From assembly GCF_000445995.2 (NCBI RefSeq), contig NC_022080.4, positions 806,001-870,000 on the forward strand: a stretch of DNA of 64,000 nt. The letters are read 5' to 3'. Positions 33,876-42,406 of the stretch are shown piece by piece. The notes under the pieces were generated by a model. It was not told the origin of the DNA. It ran no database searches and worked only from the letters and a program-made list of their open reading frames with translations. Each line of letters opens with the position of its first letter. The stretch's first letter is position 1. The position numbers were made by a program, and so were the translations under genes. Source of the DNA: Geobacillus genomosp. 3 (GTDB taxonomy: Bacteria; Bacillota; Bacilli; Bacillales; Anoxybacillaceae).

Positions 33876-34703
33876 ATGAAAAGAAAAATACGGATTGGAA
33901 AAGCGCTACTGTATGTTGTGCTTATCATCTATGCGATCATTACGCTCATTCCGTTTTTATGGGCGTTGTCTTCCTCGTTCAAGACACTCGAGGAAATTGT
34001 CAGCGGAACAATGTCTATTGTTCCAAAACAGTTCACATTGGATAATTACAAACAAATTTTTGTTGAGCAGGAACTATTCCCACGCTGGTTGTTAAATAGT
34101 GTAATTATTGCCGCGGCAGTGACTGTGCTCAATTTATTATTTAATTCTATGGCCGGCTATGCGCTGGCGCGGTTGCAATTTCCCGGGAGAAAACCGCTGT
34201 TTCTGATCATTTTAGCCGTCTTAATGATTCCGGCACAAGTGACGATGATTCCAAACTATTTGATTTTAAAGCAGCTTGGTTGGTTAAACTCGTATCAAGG
34301 AATGATCGTGCCGACGATGATTAACGCCACGTTTATTTTCATGATGCGGCAGTTTTTTATCAATTTTCCGAAGGAATTGGAAGAGGCTGCAGAACTCGAT
34401 GGACTTGGCCGGCTCGGAATCTTTTTCCGGATTGTGCTACCGCTCGCCCGCCCGGCGTTGGCGGCTCAGGCCATTTTCGTCTTTATGAGTTCATGGAATG
34501 ACTTTATGCGTCCGCTCATTATTTTGTCTGATCCGCAGTTGTTTACACTACCGCTTGGCCTTAACAGCTTCAAAGGGCAGTACATCAGCTATTGGAATTA
34601 TATTATGGCAGCGTCCATGGTGTTTACGCTGCCGGTGTTGATCATTTACGCCTTTTTCAACCGCTACTTCATCAAAGGCATTTCGTTTACAGGTGGGAAA
34701 TAA
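33876..34703 (+). CDS. Sugar ABC transporter permease (MalG-like)
   Basis: 275 residues from ATG 33876, 5 bases after GGAGG; GTG 33864 is in frame but inside the ribosome site. Six helices and the EAA loop ELEEAAELDGLGRLGIFFRI. The C-terminus FNRYFIKGISFTGGK is typical of MalG-type subunits. It ends the operon. Confidence 0.92.
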   Translation: MKRKIRIGKALLYVVLIIYAIITLIPFLWALSSSFKTLEEIVSGTMSIVPKQFTLDNYKQIFVEQELFPRWLLNSVIIAAAVTVLNLLFNSMAGYALARLQFPGRKPLFLIILAVLMIPAQVTMIPNYLILKQLGWLNSYQGMIVPTMINATFIFMMRQFFINFPKELEEAAELDGLGRLGIFFRIVLPLARPALAAQAIFVFMSSWNDFMRPLIILSDPQLFTLPLGLNSFKGQYISYWNYIMAASMVFTLPVLIIYAFFNRYFIKGISFTGGK

Positions 34704-34743
34704 TGGTTGTCCTGTACAATGGTTTGCCGATCATGGCAAGAAG

Positions 34744-34795
34744 GGGCTGTTCGCCAAACGGGAGGTTTTGTCCTCCTTTGGCGGCAGCCTTTTTT
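34744..34795 (+). terminator. Terminator of the sugar operon
   Basis: A long stem, GGCTG..CGCCAAA..GGAGG (34745-34765) with CCTCCTTTGGCG..CAGCC (34772-34789), followed by six T. Confidence 0.92.
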
Positions 34796-34935
34796 CGTAC
34801 GGCATATCCGTGAAAAAAACGCACATCATATAGGTGGAAATATGGACTTCACAGGAAAGTCAGCGGGCTGGCGCTGCTTGGCAGCGCTCTTGCTGCTTGG
34901 CTGATCCGTCCGGAAAGAGAGGAAGGAGGAAGAGG

Positions 34936-36072
34936 ATGAAAGCTGTCACATACCAAGGTATAAAAGATGTCGCCGTCAAACAAGTGCCCGACCCAAAAAT
35001 TTTGAAAGAGGATGACATCATCGTAAACATTACAAGCACCGCCATTTGCGGCTCGGATCTTCATTTAGTGCACGGCATGGTGCCGAACATGCCGGAAGAT
35101 TTTATTATCGGCCACGAGCCGATGGGCATTGTCGAGGAAGTCGGGCCGGCGGTGACGAAAGTGAAAAAAGGCGATCGCGTCATCGTGCCGTTTACGATCG
35201 CCTGCGGGCAATGTTGGTATTGCCAGCACGGGCTTGAAAGCCAGTGCGATGCGTCCAACCCGAACGGCGAATCGGGGGCATACTTTGGCTATTCTGAAAC
35301 GTTTGGCGGCTACCCGGGCGGGCAAGCTGAATACTTGCGCGTGCCGTTTGCCAACTTCACTCCGTTTGTCGTCCCGGACGATTGCGAGCTCGAAGATGAA
35401 AAGCTCTTGTTTTTGTCAGATATTGTCCCGACCGCGTTTTGGGGCGTCGATGAGGCAGGGGTGAAAGACGGTGATACAGTCGTCGTGCTCGGCTGCGGTC
35501 CGGTTGGATTGTTGACGCAAAAGTTCGCCTGGCTGAAAGGAGCAAAACGCGTCATTGCCGTCGATTACATCGACTATCGGCTCGAACATGCGAAAAAGAC
35601 GAATAAAGTTGAGACGATCAACTTTACCGAATATGAAAACACCGGCGAATACATTAAGGAGTTAACCGGTGGCGGAGCCGATGTCGTCATCGATTGTGTC
35701 GGCCTAGACGGAAAAATGACGCCGCTTGAATTGATCGGCTCGGCGCTGAAGCTGCAAGGGGGAGCGATGGGAGCGATTGTCATCGCTTCACAGGCGGTGC
35801 GCAAAGGCGGAACGATCCAGCTTGTCGGGGTGTACGGTTCACGGTACAATCAGTTTCCGCTTGGTGATTTGTTTTCGCGCAACATTACGCTGAAAATGGG
35901 GCAGGCGCCGGTCATTCATTACATTCCGACGCTGTACGAATGGATCGTCGAAGGAAAGTTCGATCCAACCGATATTATTACGCACCGTCTTCCGCTTGAT
36001 AAGGCGCAATATGCGTACGAGATTTTCGATGAAAAGAAAGACGGCTGCATTAAAGTTGTGCTCAAACCGTAG
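34936..36072 (+). CDS. Zinc-dependent alcohol dehydrogenase (formaldehyde dehydrogenase-like MDR)
   Basis: 378 residues. The catalytic zinc motif GHEPMGIVEEVG, ligand Cys in AICGSDLH, structural-zinc region ACGQCWYCQHGLESQC and Rossmann motif VLGCGPVGLL. An insert PNGESGAYFGYSETFGGYPGGQ is typical of the glutathione-independent formaldehyde dehydrogenase branch. It oxidises an alcohol or aldehyde adduct with NAD(P). ATG 34936 follows GGAAGGAGGAAGAGG; earlier Met codons overlap the previous terminator region. Confidence 0.88.
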   Translation: MKAVTYQGIKDVAVKQVPDPKILKEDDIIVNITSTAICGSDLHLVHGMVPNMPEDFIIGHEPMGIVEEVGPAVTKVKKGDRVIVPFTIACGQCWYCQHGLESQCDASNPNGESGAYFGYSETFGGYPGGQAEYLRVPFANFTPFVVPDDCELEDEKLLFLSDIVPTAFWGVDEAGVKDGDTVVVLGCGPVGLLTQKFAWLKGAKRVIAVDYIDYRLEHAKKTNKVETINFTEYENTGEYIKELTGGGADVVIDCVGLDGKMTPLELIGSALKLQGGAMGAIVIASQAVRKGGTIQLVGVYGSRYNQFPLGDLFSRNITLKMGQAPVIHYIPTLYEWIVEGKFDPTDIITHRLPLDKAQYAYEIFDEKKDGCIKVVLKP

Positions 36073-36132
36073 TGGCGCATAAAGTCGGTGCGGCTGAGAG
36101 ACGATAAGAAAAAATGCGGAAGGAGGATGTGT

Positions 36133-36282
36133 GTGGCCAACATCGCGTTCCCGGTCGCCCGCCTGCAGGATGGGACGCTTCGTCAGTTGCAGCAGCTTGA
36201 ACAGCGGCTGCGCGAAGAGACCGGAGAAGAAATTGTGCTTGTCGCGTACCAGCGGGAAACAATGGATGAGGAGGCGAAGTGA
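36133..36282 (+). CDS. Small hypothetical protein, 49 residues
   Basis: GTG 36133 is 6 bases after AGGAGG (36121-36126); ATG 36127 touches the site. The product, MANIAFPVARLQDGTLRQLQ..., is a short amphipathic helix-rich peptide ending QRETMDEEAK. Its stop overlaps the next start (TGATG). No family recognised. Confidence 0.6.
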   Translation: MANIAFPVARLQDGTLRQLQQLEQRLREETGEEIVLVAYQRETMDEEAK

Positions 36283-36449
36283 TGATGAAACGGAAGGTAA
36301 AGTTCGACGCCGCAAAGAACAACAATAAAACACCGACAGAAAGCTTGCCGGATACCGAATTTGCGGCCCAATACGCCGGCGAGGAAGATATGATTCGCGG
36401 CGCAAACCGCAACTCGAAAAAAGGCCGCCAAGGAGGCGGAGATGGATAA
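36282..36449 (+). CDS. Small hydrophilic protein, 55 residues
   Basis: ATG 36282 (or 36285) overlaps the stop of the previous gene. It is Lys/Asn-rich, with TESLPDTEFAAQYAGEEDMI and a basic tail NRNSKKGRQGGGDG. The style resembles minor spore-associated peptides of Bacillaceae, but no family is claimed. It overlaps the following start by 8 bases. Confidence 0.6.
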   Translation: MMKRKVKFDAAKNNNKTPTESLPDTEFAAQYAGEEDMIRGANRNSKKGRQGGGDG

Positions 36450-36591
36450 ACAGGATCGGGAACGGCCCGCTCGAATGAATGAAGAAATGGCGTTTGAATG
36501 GGGCGATTTCGCCGCCCACGAGCCGCTTTGGATCATCGAGGAACAAAAACGGGCGAAAGAAAACGAAAAGAAGCGCAAAAAGCAGGGATAA
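36442..36591 (+). CDS. Small charged protein, 49 residues
   Basis: ATG 36442 follows GGAGGCGGAG. The product is MDKQDRERPARMNEEMAFEW..., with a C-terminal helix EEQKRAKENEKKRKKQG. It is last in a run of three overlapping tiny genes that ends in a terminator overlapping the stop. Function unknown. Confidence 0.6.
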   Translation: MDKQDRERPARMNEEMAFEWGDFAAHEPLWIIEEQKRAKENEKKRKKQG

Positions 36592-36607
36592 CGCTCCCTG
36601 CTTTTTC
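36578..36607 (+). terminator. Terminator after the three small genes
   Basis: AAGCAGGGA 36580-36588 pairs with TCCCTGCTT 36595-36603, followed by TTT. Confidence 0.85.
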
Positions 36608-36667
36608 ATATGAAGCGCAAAAAGCGCGATACGATCATTGCGCGGTCCTATCCCTTGCGCTTGACGG

Positions 36668-38437
36668 TTAGGCGGATGCCGAAGCGGACAAGGCGGACAG
36701 CGGTGCGGAAAACAGTGTCGCACCGGCGCCGGACGGGTCAAAATACGCGACGATGGCAGTTGGCGCCCATGAGAGTTGCTTTTTCGCGGCGTAGCGGCCG
36801 ACATCGACCGGCACGATTTCCACGACCGTATGTTTAAACAGCTCCTTTTCTCCGAGCCCAAGGGCGGCAAAATCCGCCCCGAGCGCCTCGGGCCGTTCGA
36901 GCAGCGCGCGGTAGACGGCCGTGCGCGCCGTTTTGTCCGTTTTCTCATTCCACCACGGTTTGCGCGGCTTATATTTTTGATTGCGCAAGTAATCGTATTT
37001 CATGAGCGACTCGGCGACCGGCAGCGCGTCCGGGACGGCTGTGCGCAAAAATTCATGCAGGCGGCGGAACAAGTCTTCCAGTTGGTGGCCGATGCGCGCC
37101 CAACCGCGCTCATCCCAATACGTGCCAAACTGCTGGAAAAAGTCAAACGGCGACGGGAAGACGTCGGTCACCAAGTACTCGATCGTTTCGTCCATCCGGT
37201 GGGAGTTCGAATATTTTTCAAGCACGTCCTCGACTTGTTTAATGCGGATGACGTCATCAAACGACAAGACGTTGTTGCTTAACACTTCATACGGTGCATG
37301 GTCCATATAGACGTAGCCGTATTCATGGGCGCGCAGGCGCAGGCCGGTGCCGCGCAGCAGCTTCAAAAATCCAAGCTGCAGTTCCTCTGGACGGAGGGCG
37401 AACACGTCGTTGAACGTCTTTCGAAACGAGTCGTAGTCTTCTTCCGGCAGGCCGGCGATCAAATCCAAGTGCTGGGCAATTTTCCCGCCTTTTTTAATCA
37501 TCGTCACCGTCCGCGTCAGTTTGGCAAAGTTTTGCTTGCGCATAATGAGTTGGTTCACTTCATCGTTTGTTGACTGAACGCCGATTTCAAAGCGAAACAG
37601 TCCGGGCGGCGCTTCGCGGTTTAAAAACTCAATCACCTCAGGACGCATGATGTCGGCCGTAATTTCAAACTGAAATACCGTTCCGGGCACATGTTCATCA
37701 ATTAAAAAGCGAAACATGTCCATGGCGTAGCTGCGGCTGATGTTGAACGTCCGGTCGACGAACTTGATCGTCCGCGCCCCGTGCTGCATCAAGTAGCGCA
37801 AGTCGTCTTTAATTTTTTCACGGTCAAAATAGCGGACGCCGACTTCGATTGAGGATAAGCAAAACTGGCAGCTGAACGGGCAGCCGCGGCTTGTTTCGAC
37901 GTACACGACCCGGTTCGGAAGATGAGGAACGTCTTCCGGGAAGCGAAACGGTGACGGCATGTCGGCAAGGCGGATTTTATTCCGCTGCGGATTGATGACA
38001 ATGCGCTCTCCATCGCGAAACGCGAGCCCGGCGACATCGCGGACCTCTCCTTGGCCGTCTAAAGCGAAAAGCAGCTGTTTAAACGTTTCCTCCCCTTCGC
38101 CGATGACGATAAAGTCAAACTCCGGCACCCGTTCCATCCATTCGCGCACATCGTACGACACTTCCGGGCCGCCGGCGACGATGAGGATGTGCGGTGCCGC
38201 TTTCTTTAGCATCTTTACGACTTTGACCGTCTCTTCAATGTTCCAAATGTAGCAGCTGAAGCCGATGACATCCGGCCGGCGTTGGTACAAATCGGCGACG
38301 ACATTCAGCGCCGGGTCTTTGATCGTATATTCAACGAGCTTGACGTCAAACTCCGGCATTGCGTATGCTTTTAAATAGCGAATGGCGAGGTTCATATGGA
38401 TGTATTTGGCGTTTAATGTCGTACAAACAATGTTCAT
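36668..38437 (-). CDS. B12-binding domain radical SAM protein (DUF4080)
   Basis: 589 residues. The N-terminal cobalamin-binding-like Rossmann domain (about 1-140: DVIGFSCYIWNIEET, ILIVAGGPEVSYD) is followed by a radical SAM core with TSRGCPFSCQFCLSS (CxxxCxxC, about 193-200) and RFEIGVQSTNDEV. The C-terminal 200 residues correspond to DUF4080 (YGYVYMDHAPYEVLSNN). It probably performs a B12-dependent radical reaction; the substrate is unknown. TTGTTACA... upstream gives AAGGAG near ATG 38437. It is a single-gene unit. Confidence 0.85.
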   Translation of the reverse strand: MNIVCTTLNAKYIHMNLAIRYLKAYAMPEFDVKLVEYTIKDPALNVVADLYQRRPDVIGFSCYIWNIEETVKVVKMLKKAAPHILIVAGGPEVSYDVREWMERVPEFDFIVIGEGEETFKQLLFALDGQGEVRDVAGLAFRDGERIVINPQRNKIRLADMPSPFRFPEDVPHLPNRVVYVETSRGCPFSCQFCLSSIEVGVRYFDREKIKDDLRYLMQHGARTIKFVDRTFNISRSYAMDMFRFLIDEHVPGTVFQFEITADIMRPEVIEFLNREAPPGLFRFEIGVQSTNDEVNQLIMRKQNFAKLTRTVTMIKKGGKIAQHLDLIAGLPEEDYDSFRKTFNDVFALRPEELQLGFLKLLRGTGLRLRAHEYGYVYMDHAPYEVLSNNVLSFDDVIRIKQVEDVLEKYSNSHRMDETIEYLVTDVFPSPFDFFQQFGTYWDERGWARIGHQLEDLFRRLHEFLRTAVPDALPVAESLMKYDYLRNQKYKPRKPWWNEKTDKTARTAVYRALLERPEALGADFAALGLGEKELFKHTVVEIVPVDVGRYAAKKQLSWAPTAIVAYFDPSGAGATLFSAPLSALSASASA

Positions 38438-38562
38438 TGTAACAAAACTCCTTTTATCATTGTACTAACCTTTCATTATAACGCAGTTTAGCCAAATGAA
38501 AAAGATGAAAAAACTTGTCGGACGTTGTGAAAAAGATTTTTGAAAAATCTTCGTAAAGAAAG

Positions 38563-38589
38563 GGAGGAGTAAATTTTTCCACATCGAAT
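38563..38589 (+). promoter_or_regulatory. SigH-type promoter of the PAS sensor kinase
   Basis: GGAGGAGTA 38563-38571, 11 bases, ATCGAAT 38583-38589 fits the SigH consensus RNAGGAWWW-N11-12-RNNGAAT with a single mismatch, 45 bases before the ATG. Confidence 0.65.
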
Positions 38590-38633
38590 ATATATTTAGT
38601 TGACATGGTTTGAATAGACAAGGAGAGATTCAT

Positions 38634-40850
38634 ATGGCCCAAAGCCTTTCTCCCCGTGAAGAACAAAATGCGACGCCAGATGTACGGCTGCTCGAAGAAG
38701 AAAATCGGCGCCTAAAAGAGCGGTTAAACAGCTATTCCATCATTTTTGAGCGGTCGCTTGATGCGATTGTCATCCTAAACAAAAATGGTGAATTTGTCGA
38801 CGTCAATGAAGCGGCATGCAAGCTGTTTGAAATGGATAAGTTTCACTTGATCGGTCGTTCGTTTTCCTCGTTTTTGGAGCTCGTGCCGCCGGATATTTTA
38901 TTATTTCAGCAGTCGATGCTGCAAAAGTTCGGTTCGTTCAGTGACGAGCTGCTCATCAAGCTGCCGGACGGCAAAGTGAAGCATATCGAATTTTCCATGA
39001 AAAAGGATGTGTTTAATGAGTTTGACCTCGTTATGATGCGCGACGTCTCAGCTCATAAAGCGCTTGAGCGCGAGCGGATCATCCACGAGTTTTTGTTTAA
39101 AGATGTGTTTAACCGCGCGGTCGACGGCATCGTCATTTTTGACGAATTCGGGCGGTTTATTGACGTGAATCCGGCGTTTTCGATGAGCTTGAATTTGGAA
39201 AAAGGAAAGCTGCTCAGTTTATCATTTCAGCAGTTTGTCGCCCGCGAATGCGCCGATGAGTTTGCCCGCTTGCTGTCGGAAGTGAAGGAAAAAGGGACGG
39301 CCAAAGGAGAATTGTCGCTTGTCCGTCTGGACGGAACAGTGAAAATGTTTGAACTGACGGCGACGTCGAACGTTTACAGCGGCTTTTACATGGCCATTAT
39401 GCGCGATGTGACCGAAAGGAAAAATATGGAGATTAAATTACAAAAAAGCGAAGAACGCTTCCGGGCTATTTTCGAGCAAGCACACGAAGCGATTCTCATT
39501 TGGGATGATTTCGGTTACATACTAAACGCCAATCCAGCGGCGAGCCGAACGTTTGAGCTGCCTTTGAACTTGCTTGTGCGCCGTAATTTGCTTGATTTTG
39601 TGCAATATGGGGATGAAAAGGTAAAGCGTATTTTCAGTGAGTTCCGCCGCAAAGGGGAAATTCGCGATGAATTAACGTTCCATATGCCAAACGGCGAGGA
39701 TAAACAACTCGAGTTTACGATGAAAAAAGGGGCGATTGACGGCTATCATTTGACGATTTTCCGCAATGTGAGCGAGCGAAGGAAAATCGAACGTGAGCTG
39801 CGCGAAAGCGAGCAAAAGTTTCGCAGCATTTTCGACCATGCGATGGACGGCATTTTGCTGTGGGATGAGAAGCATCGCATCATCGACGCGAATCCGATCG
39901 CCTGCGACTTTTTCGCTGCCGCAAAAGAAACGCTGCTCGGTCAAACGGTGATGGAGCTTGTTCCAGAGCGGGCGCGCCGCCAGCTGAATAAGCTCCTCCA
40001 GCAATGCCAGCGCGCCGGCGAGGCGAACGGTGAAGTTGAGTTTTCTGATGAGGGAAAGGGGAAAATCGTTGAGTTTTCCTTGAAAAAAGAAGTCATTCCT
40101 GGCGTAGGGATGATGAGGTTTCGCGACGTTACGGAGCGCAAAGAAATGGAGTTGCAGCTGCGCAAATCGGATACGCTCAATGTCGTCGGCGAGCTGGCTG
40201 CGGGCATCGCCCATGAAATTCGCAACCCGATGACGGCATTAAAAGGCTTTATCCAGCTGCTGCAAGGAAGCATTGACGGCGACTATTCGATGTATTTTAA
40301 TGTCATTATGTCGGAGTTGAAGCGGATTGAGTCGATCATCACCGAGTTTCTTGTCCTGGCCAAACCGCAGGCCGTGCAATACAAGCAAAATGATATTTGC
40401 AAAATTATGCAAGATACGATCGATTTGATCAGCGCCCAGGCGATGATGCATAACGTGCAAATCATTGCCGATTTCGACCGCGGGCTGCCGCCGGTGTATT
40501 GTGAGCCGAATCAGCTGAAGCAAGTGTTCATTAACATTTTGAAAAACGCCATCGAAGTGATGCCAAAAGGCGGGGACATTACGGTGCGCATCGCCCGTGA
40601 CGGCTGCCATGTGCGCATCTCGATCACCGACCAGGGGTGCGGCATTCCGAAGGATAAAATTAAAAAGCTCGGCGAGCCGTTTTATACGACAAAAGAGCGC
40701 GGCACCGGGCTCGGCTTGATGGTCAGCTATAAAATTATCGAAGAACATCAAGGGAAAATTGACGTGGAAAGCGAGGTCGGCGTCGGCACGACGTTTCATA
40801 TTACGCTGCCGATCGAACGAACGGAAAGAGAGGACAACGATGACGATTGA
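38634..40850 (+). CDS. Soluble multi-PAS sensor histidine kinase (sporulation kinase type)
   Basis: 738 residues, no membrane helix. Four PAS domains start near residues 30, 155, 278 and 397 (SLDAIVILNKNGEFVDVNEA; AVDGIVIFDEFGRFIDVNPA; AHEAILIWDDFGYILNANPA; AMDGILLWDEKHRIIDANPI). The phosphoacceptor is in GIAHEIRNPMTALKGF (about 522), and the ATPase domain has the N box INILKNAIE, GCGIP and GTGLGLMVS. The short HisKA form with AHEIRNPMTALKGFIQLL is that of KinA-E kinases feeding Spo0F. A SigH-like promoter lies upstream. AAGGAGAG precedes ATG 38634. Confidence 0.88.
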   Translation: MAQSLSPREEQNATPDVRLLEEENRRLKERLNSYSIIFERSLDAIVILNKNGEFVDVNEAACKLFEMDKFHLIGRSFSSFLELVPPDILLFQQSMLQKFGSFSDELLIKLPDGKVKHIEFSMKKDVFNEFDLVMMRDVSAHKALERERIIHEFLFKDVFNRAVDGIVIFDEFGRFIDVNPAFSMSLNLEKGKLLSLSFQQFVARECADEFARLLSEVKEKGTAKGELSLVRLDGTVKMFELTATSNVYSGFYMAIMRDVTERKNMEIKLQKSEERFRAIFEQAHEAILIWDDFGYILNANPAASRTFELPLNLLVRRNLLDFVQYGDEKVKRIFSEFRRKGEIRDELTFHMPNGEDKQLEFTMKKGAIDGYHLTIFRNVSERRKIERELRESEQKFRSIFDHAMDGILLWDEKHRIIDANPIACDFFAAAKETLLGQTVMELVPERARRQLNKLLQQCQRAGEANGEVEFSDEGKGKIVEFSLKKEVIPGVGMMRFRDVTERKEMELQLRKSDTLNVVGELAAGIAHEIRNPMTALKGFIQLLQGSIDGDYSMYFNVIMSELKRIESIITEFLVLAKPQAVQYKQNDICKIMQDTIDLISAQAMMHNVQIIADFDRGLPPVYCEPNQLKQVFINILKNAIEVMPKGGDITVRIARDGCHVRISITDQGCGIPKDKIKKLGEPFYTTKERGTGLGLMVSYKIIEEHQGKIDVESEVGVGTTFHITLPIERTEREDNDDD

Positions 40851-41331
40851 TTATGCAGTATACCGTTCAGAGCTGCTCGGCGATATTTACATCGCTTCTG
40901 ACGGCGATGCGATTGTGAAAGTCGAACTGTTTTCGAAAGAATGGCGCGCGTTTGCGAGCGGGCATCCGGTTGTAGAAAAACGGTCGCCGCTTTTGGAACG
41001 CGCGCTTGCGCAGTTGGATGAATATTTTCATGGCCGCCGCCAAGCGTTCGCTTTGCCGCTTCGGTGGCAAGGCACGGCTTTTCAACAAGACGTGTGGAAG
41101 GCGCTGTGCCGCATTCCGTACGGCGAAACGGCGACCTACGCCGATATTGCCGCGCAAATCGGCCGTCCGAAAGCGGTGCGCGCCGTCGGACAGGCGAACC
41201 GGGCGAATGAACTGGCCATTGTCGTTCCGTGCCATCGCGTGATCGGCAAAAACGGCGCCTTGACCGGCTATGCCGGAAGCCGCACCGATGTGAAGGAGAA
41301 ACTGTTGGCGCTCGAGCGGCGCCACAAATAG
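40840..41331 (+). CDS. ogt: Methylated-DNA-protein cysteine methyltransferase Ogt
   Basis: 163 residues. The acceptor Cys131 lies in VVPCHRVIG; the helix-turn-helix part FQQDVWKALCRIPYGETATY and RAVGQANRANELAIVVPCHR are canonical. A suicide repair enzyme for O6-alkylguanine. ATG 40840 lies within the last codons of the kinase gene, so it is co-translated. Confidence 0.93.
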   Translation: MTIDYAVYRSELLGDIYIASDGDAIVKVELFSKEWRAFASGHPVVEKRSPLLERALAQLDEYFHGRRQAFALPLRWQGTAFQQDVWKALCRIPYGETATYADIAAQIGRPKAVRAVGQANRANELAIVVPCHRVIGKNGALTGYAGSRTDVKEKLLALERRHK

Positions 41332-41343
41332 ACGGAATGGTGG

Positions 41344-41403
41344 AAAAAAACGCCGCCCCCGGGGCTCGAGTCCACAGGGGCGGGATCGGGCGTTATTTTT
41401 TTT
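41344..41403. terminator. Bidirectional terminator between ogt and the ABC permease
   Basis: AACGCC..CGCCCC (41350-41360) pairs with GGGGCG..GGGCGTT (41377-41394). An A7 tract precedes and a T8 tract follows, so it can work on both strands. Confidence 0.85.
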
Positions 41404-42406
41404 GCCAATGTGACAGGGCGAGGGCGCCGACTAAAATGGCGCCTTTTATAATGTCCTGGGCGTAGTACGGGACGTTTGCCATCGTCAAGCCGTTTAACAA
41501 CACACCTATCAAAATCGAGCCGAACAACGTGCCGATGACGTTCGGCTTGCCGGCGCCAAAGACGGAAAAACCGATGTAGGCGGCGGCGACGCCGTCCATC
41601 AAAAATGAGGCCCCAGCTGATACTTGCCCGGTGCCAATGCGCGAAGCGAGGACGATGCCGCCTAGGGCGGCGAAAAAGCCGCTGATGATGTACGCATACG
41701 TCCGGTAACGGTTCACCGGAATCCCCGACAGCCTTGCCGCTTCCCGGTTTTCCCCCGTCAAATAAAAGAGGCGTCCCGGTTTGGTGTATGTCAAAAACAA
41801 GTGGGCAGCAATGACGACGAATAGCATCAGCAAAACGGAAAACGGTACGCCGAACAGCTCTCCTTGGCCGATAAATAAAAAGGAAGGAATGAATTTGCCC
41901 GGCGCCGTGCCGCCGTCTGGCAGCGGCATATCGTTGTAAATCGAAAATCCTTTCGTATAGGTGAGTTGTACGCCGTTGATGGCATACATCGTCGCTAAGG
42001 TGGCGAGCAAATCAGGCAATTTGAATTTGACGATCAAGAGCGAATTGAGCAGTCCGACGGCGACGCCGAGCAACAGCGGCACGAGCAAGGTGACGAAAAT
42101 TTCTTGACGGTGCAAGACAAGCGCCGCCGCACTGGCGATCGTCGCAAGGCTTACCGTTGAGCCGACCGATAAATCGAAGCCGTCAACGATCAGCGAAAAC
42201 GTAATGCCGATCGCCACGAGCGTCACGATCGAAATCGAGCGCAAAATGTCGCTGAAGTTTTCATACGTGAAAAACCGGTCTTGTGTGATGCCAAAATAGG
42301 CGATCACGGCCAGAATGGCGAGCAATGTCCCATGTTTATACAAAAACTCAAGAATAGACGGCGCCGTTTTTTTCGACGGCGTCGCGGAAACGGCCGGCTG
42401 ATTCAT
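41393..42406 (-). CDS. ABC transporter permease, RbsC family, probable methylthioribose importer
   Basis: 337 residues from ATG 42406 (TGGAGGTG 6 bases upstream), about ten helices. SIVTLVAIGITFSLIVDGFDLSVG and GVAAAYIGFSVFGAGKPNVIGTLFG are RbsC/AraH signatures. The start overlaps the ATPase gene by 59 bases. It is last in the leftward mtnK-mtnA-SBP-ATPase-permease operon governed by a SAM riboswitch, so methylthioribose is the likely cargo. That substrate is inferred from context only. Confidence 0.85.
   Translation of the reverse strand: MNQPAVSATPSKKTAPSILEFLYKHGTLLAILAVIAYFGITQDRFFTYENFSDILRSISIVTLVAIGITFSLIVDGFDLSVGSTVSLATIASAAALVLHRQEIFVTLLVPLLLGVAVGLLNSLLIVKFKLPDLLATLATMYAINGVQLTYTKGFSIYNDMPLPDGGTAPGKFIPSFLFIGQGELFGVPFSVLLMLFVVIAAHLFLTYTKPGRLFYLTGENREAARLSGIPVNRYRTYAYIISGFFAALGGIVLASRIGTGQVSAGASFLMDGVAAAYIGFSVFGAGKPNVIGTLFGSILIGVLLNGLTMANVPYYAQDIIKGAILVGALALSHWQKK

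Noticed and set aside
35839..36948. A 369-codon minus-strand frame
   Set aside because: Antisense to the alcohol dehydrogenase end and the small genes, with Arg/Pro/Leu-rich nonsense composition.
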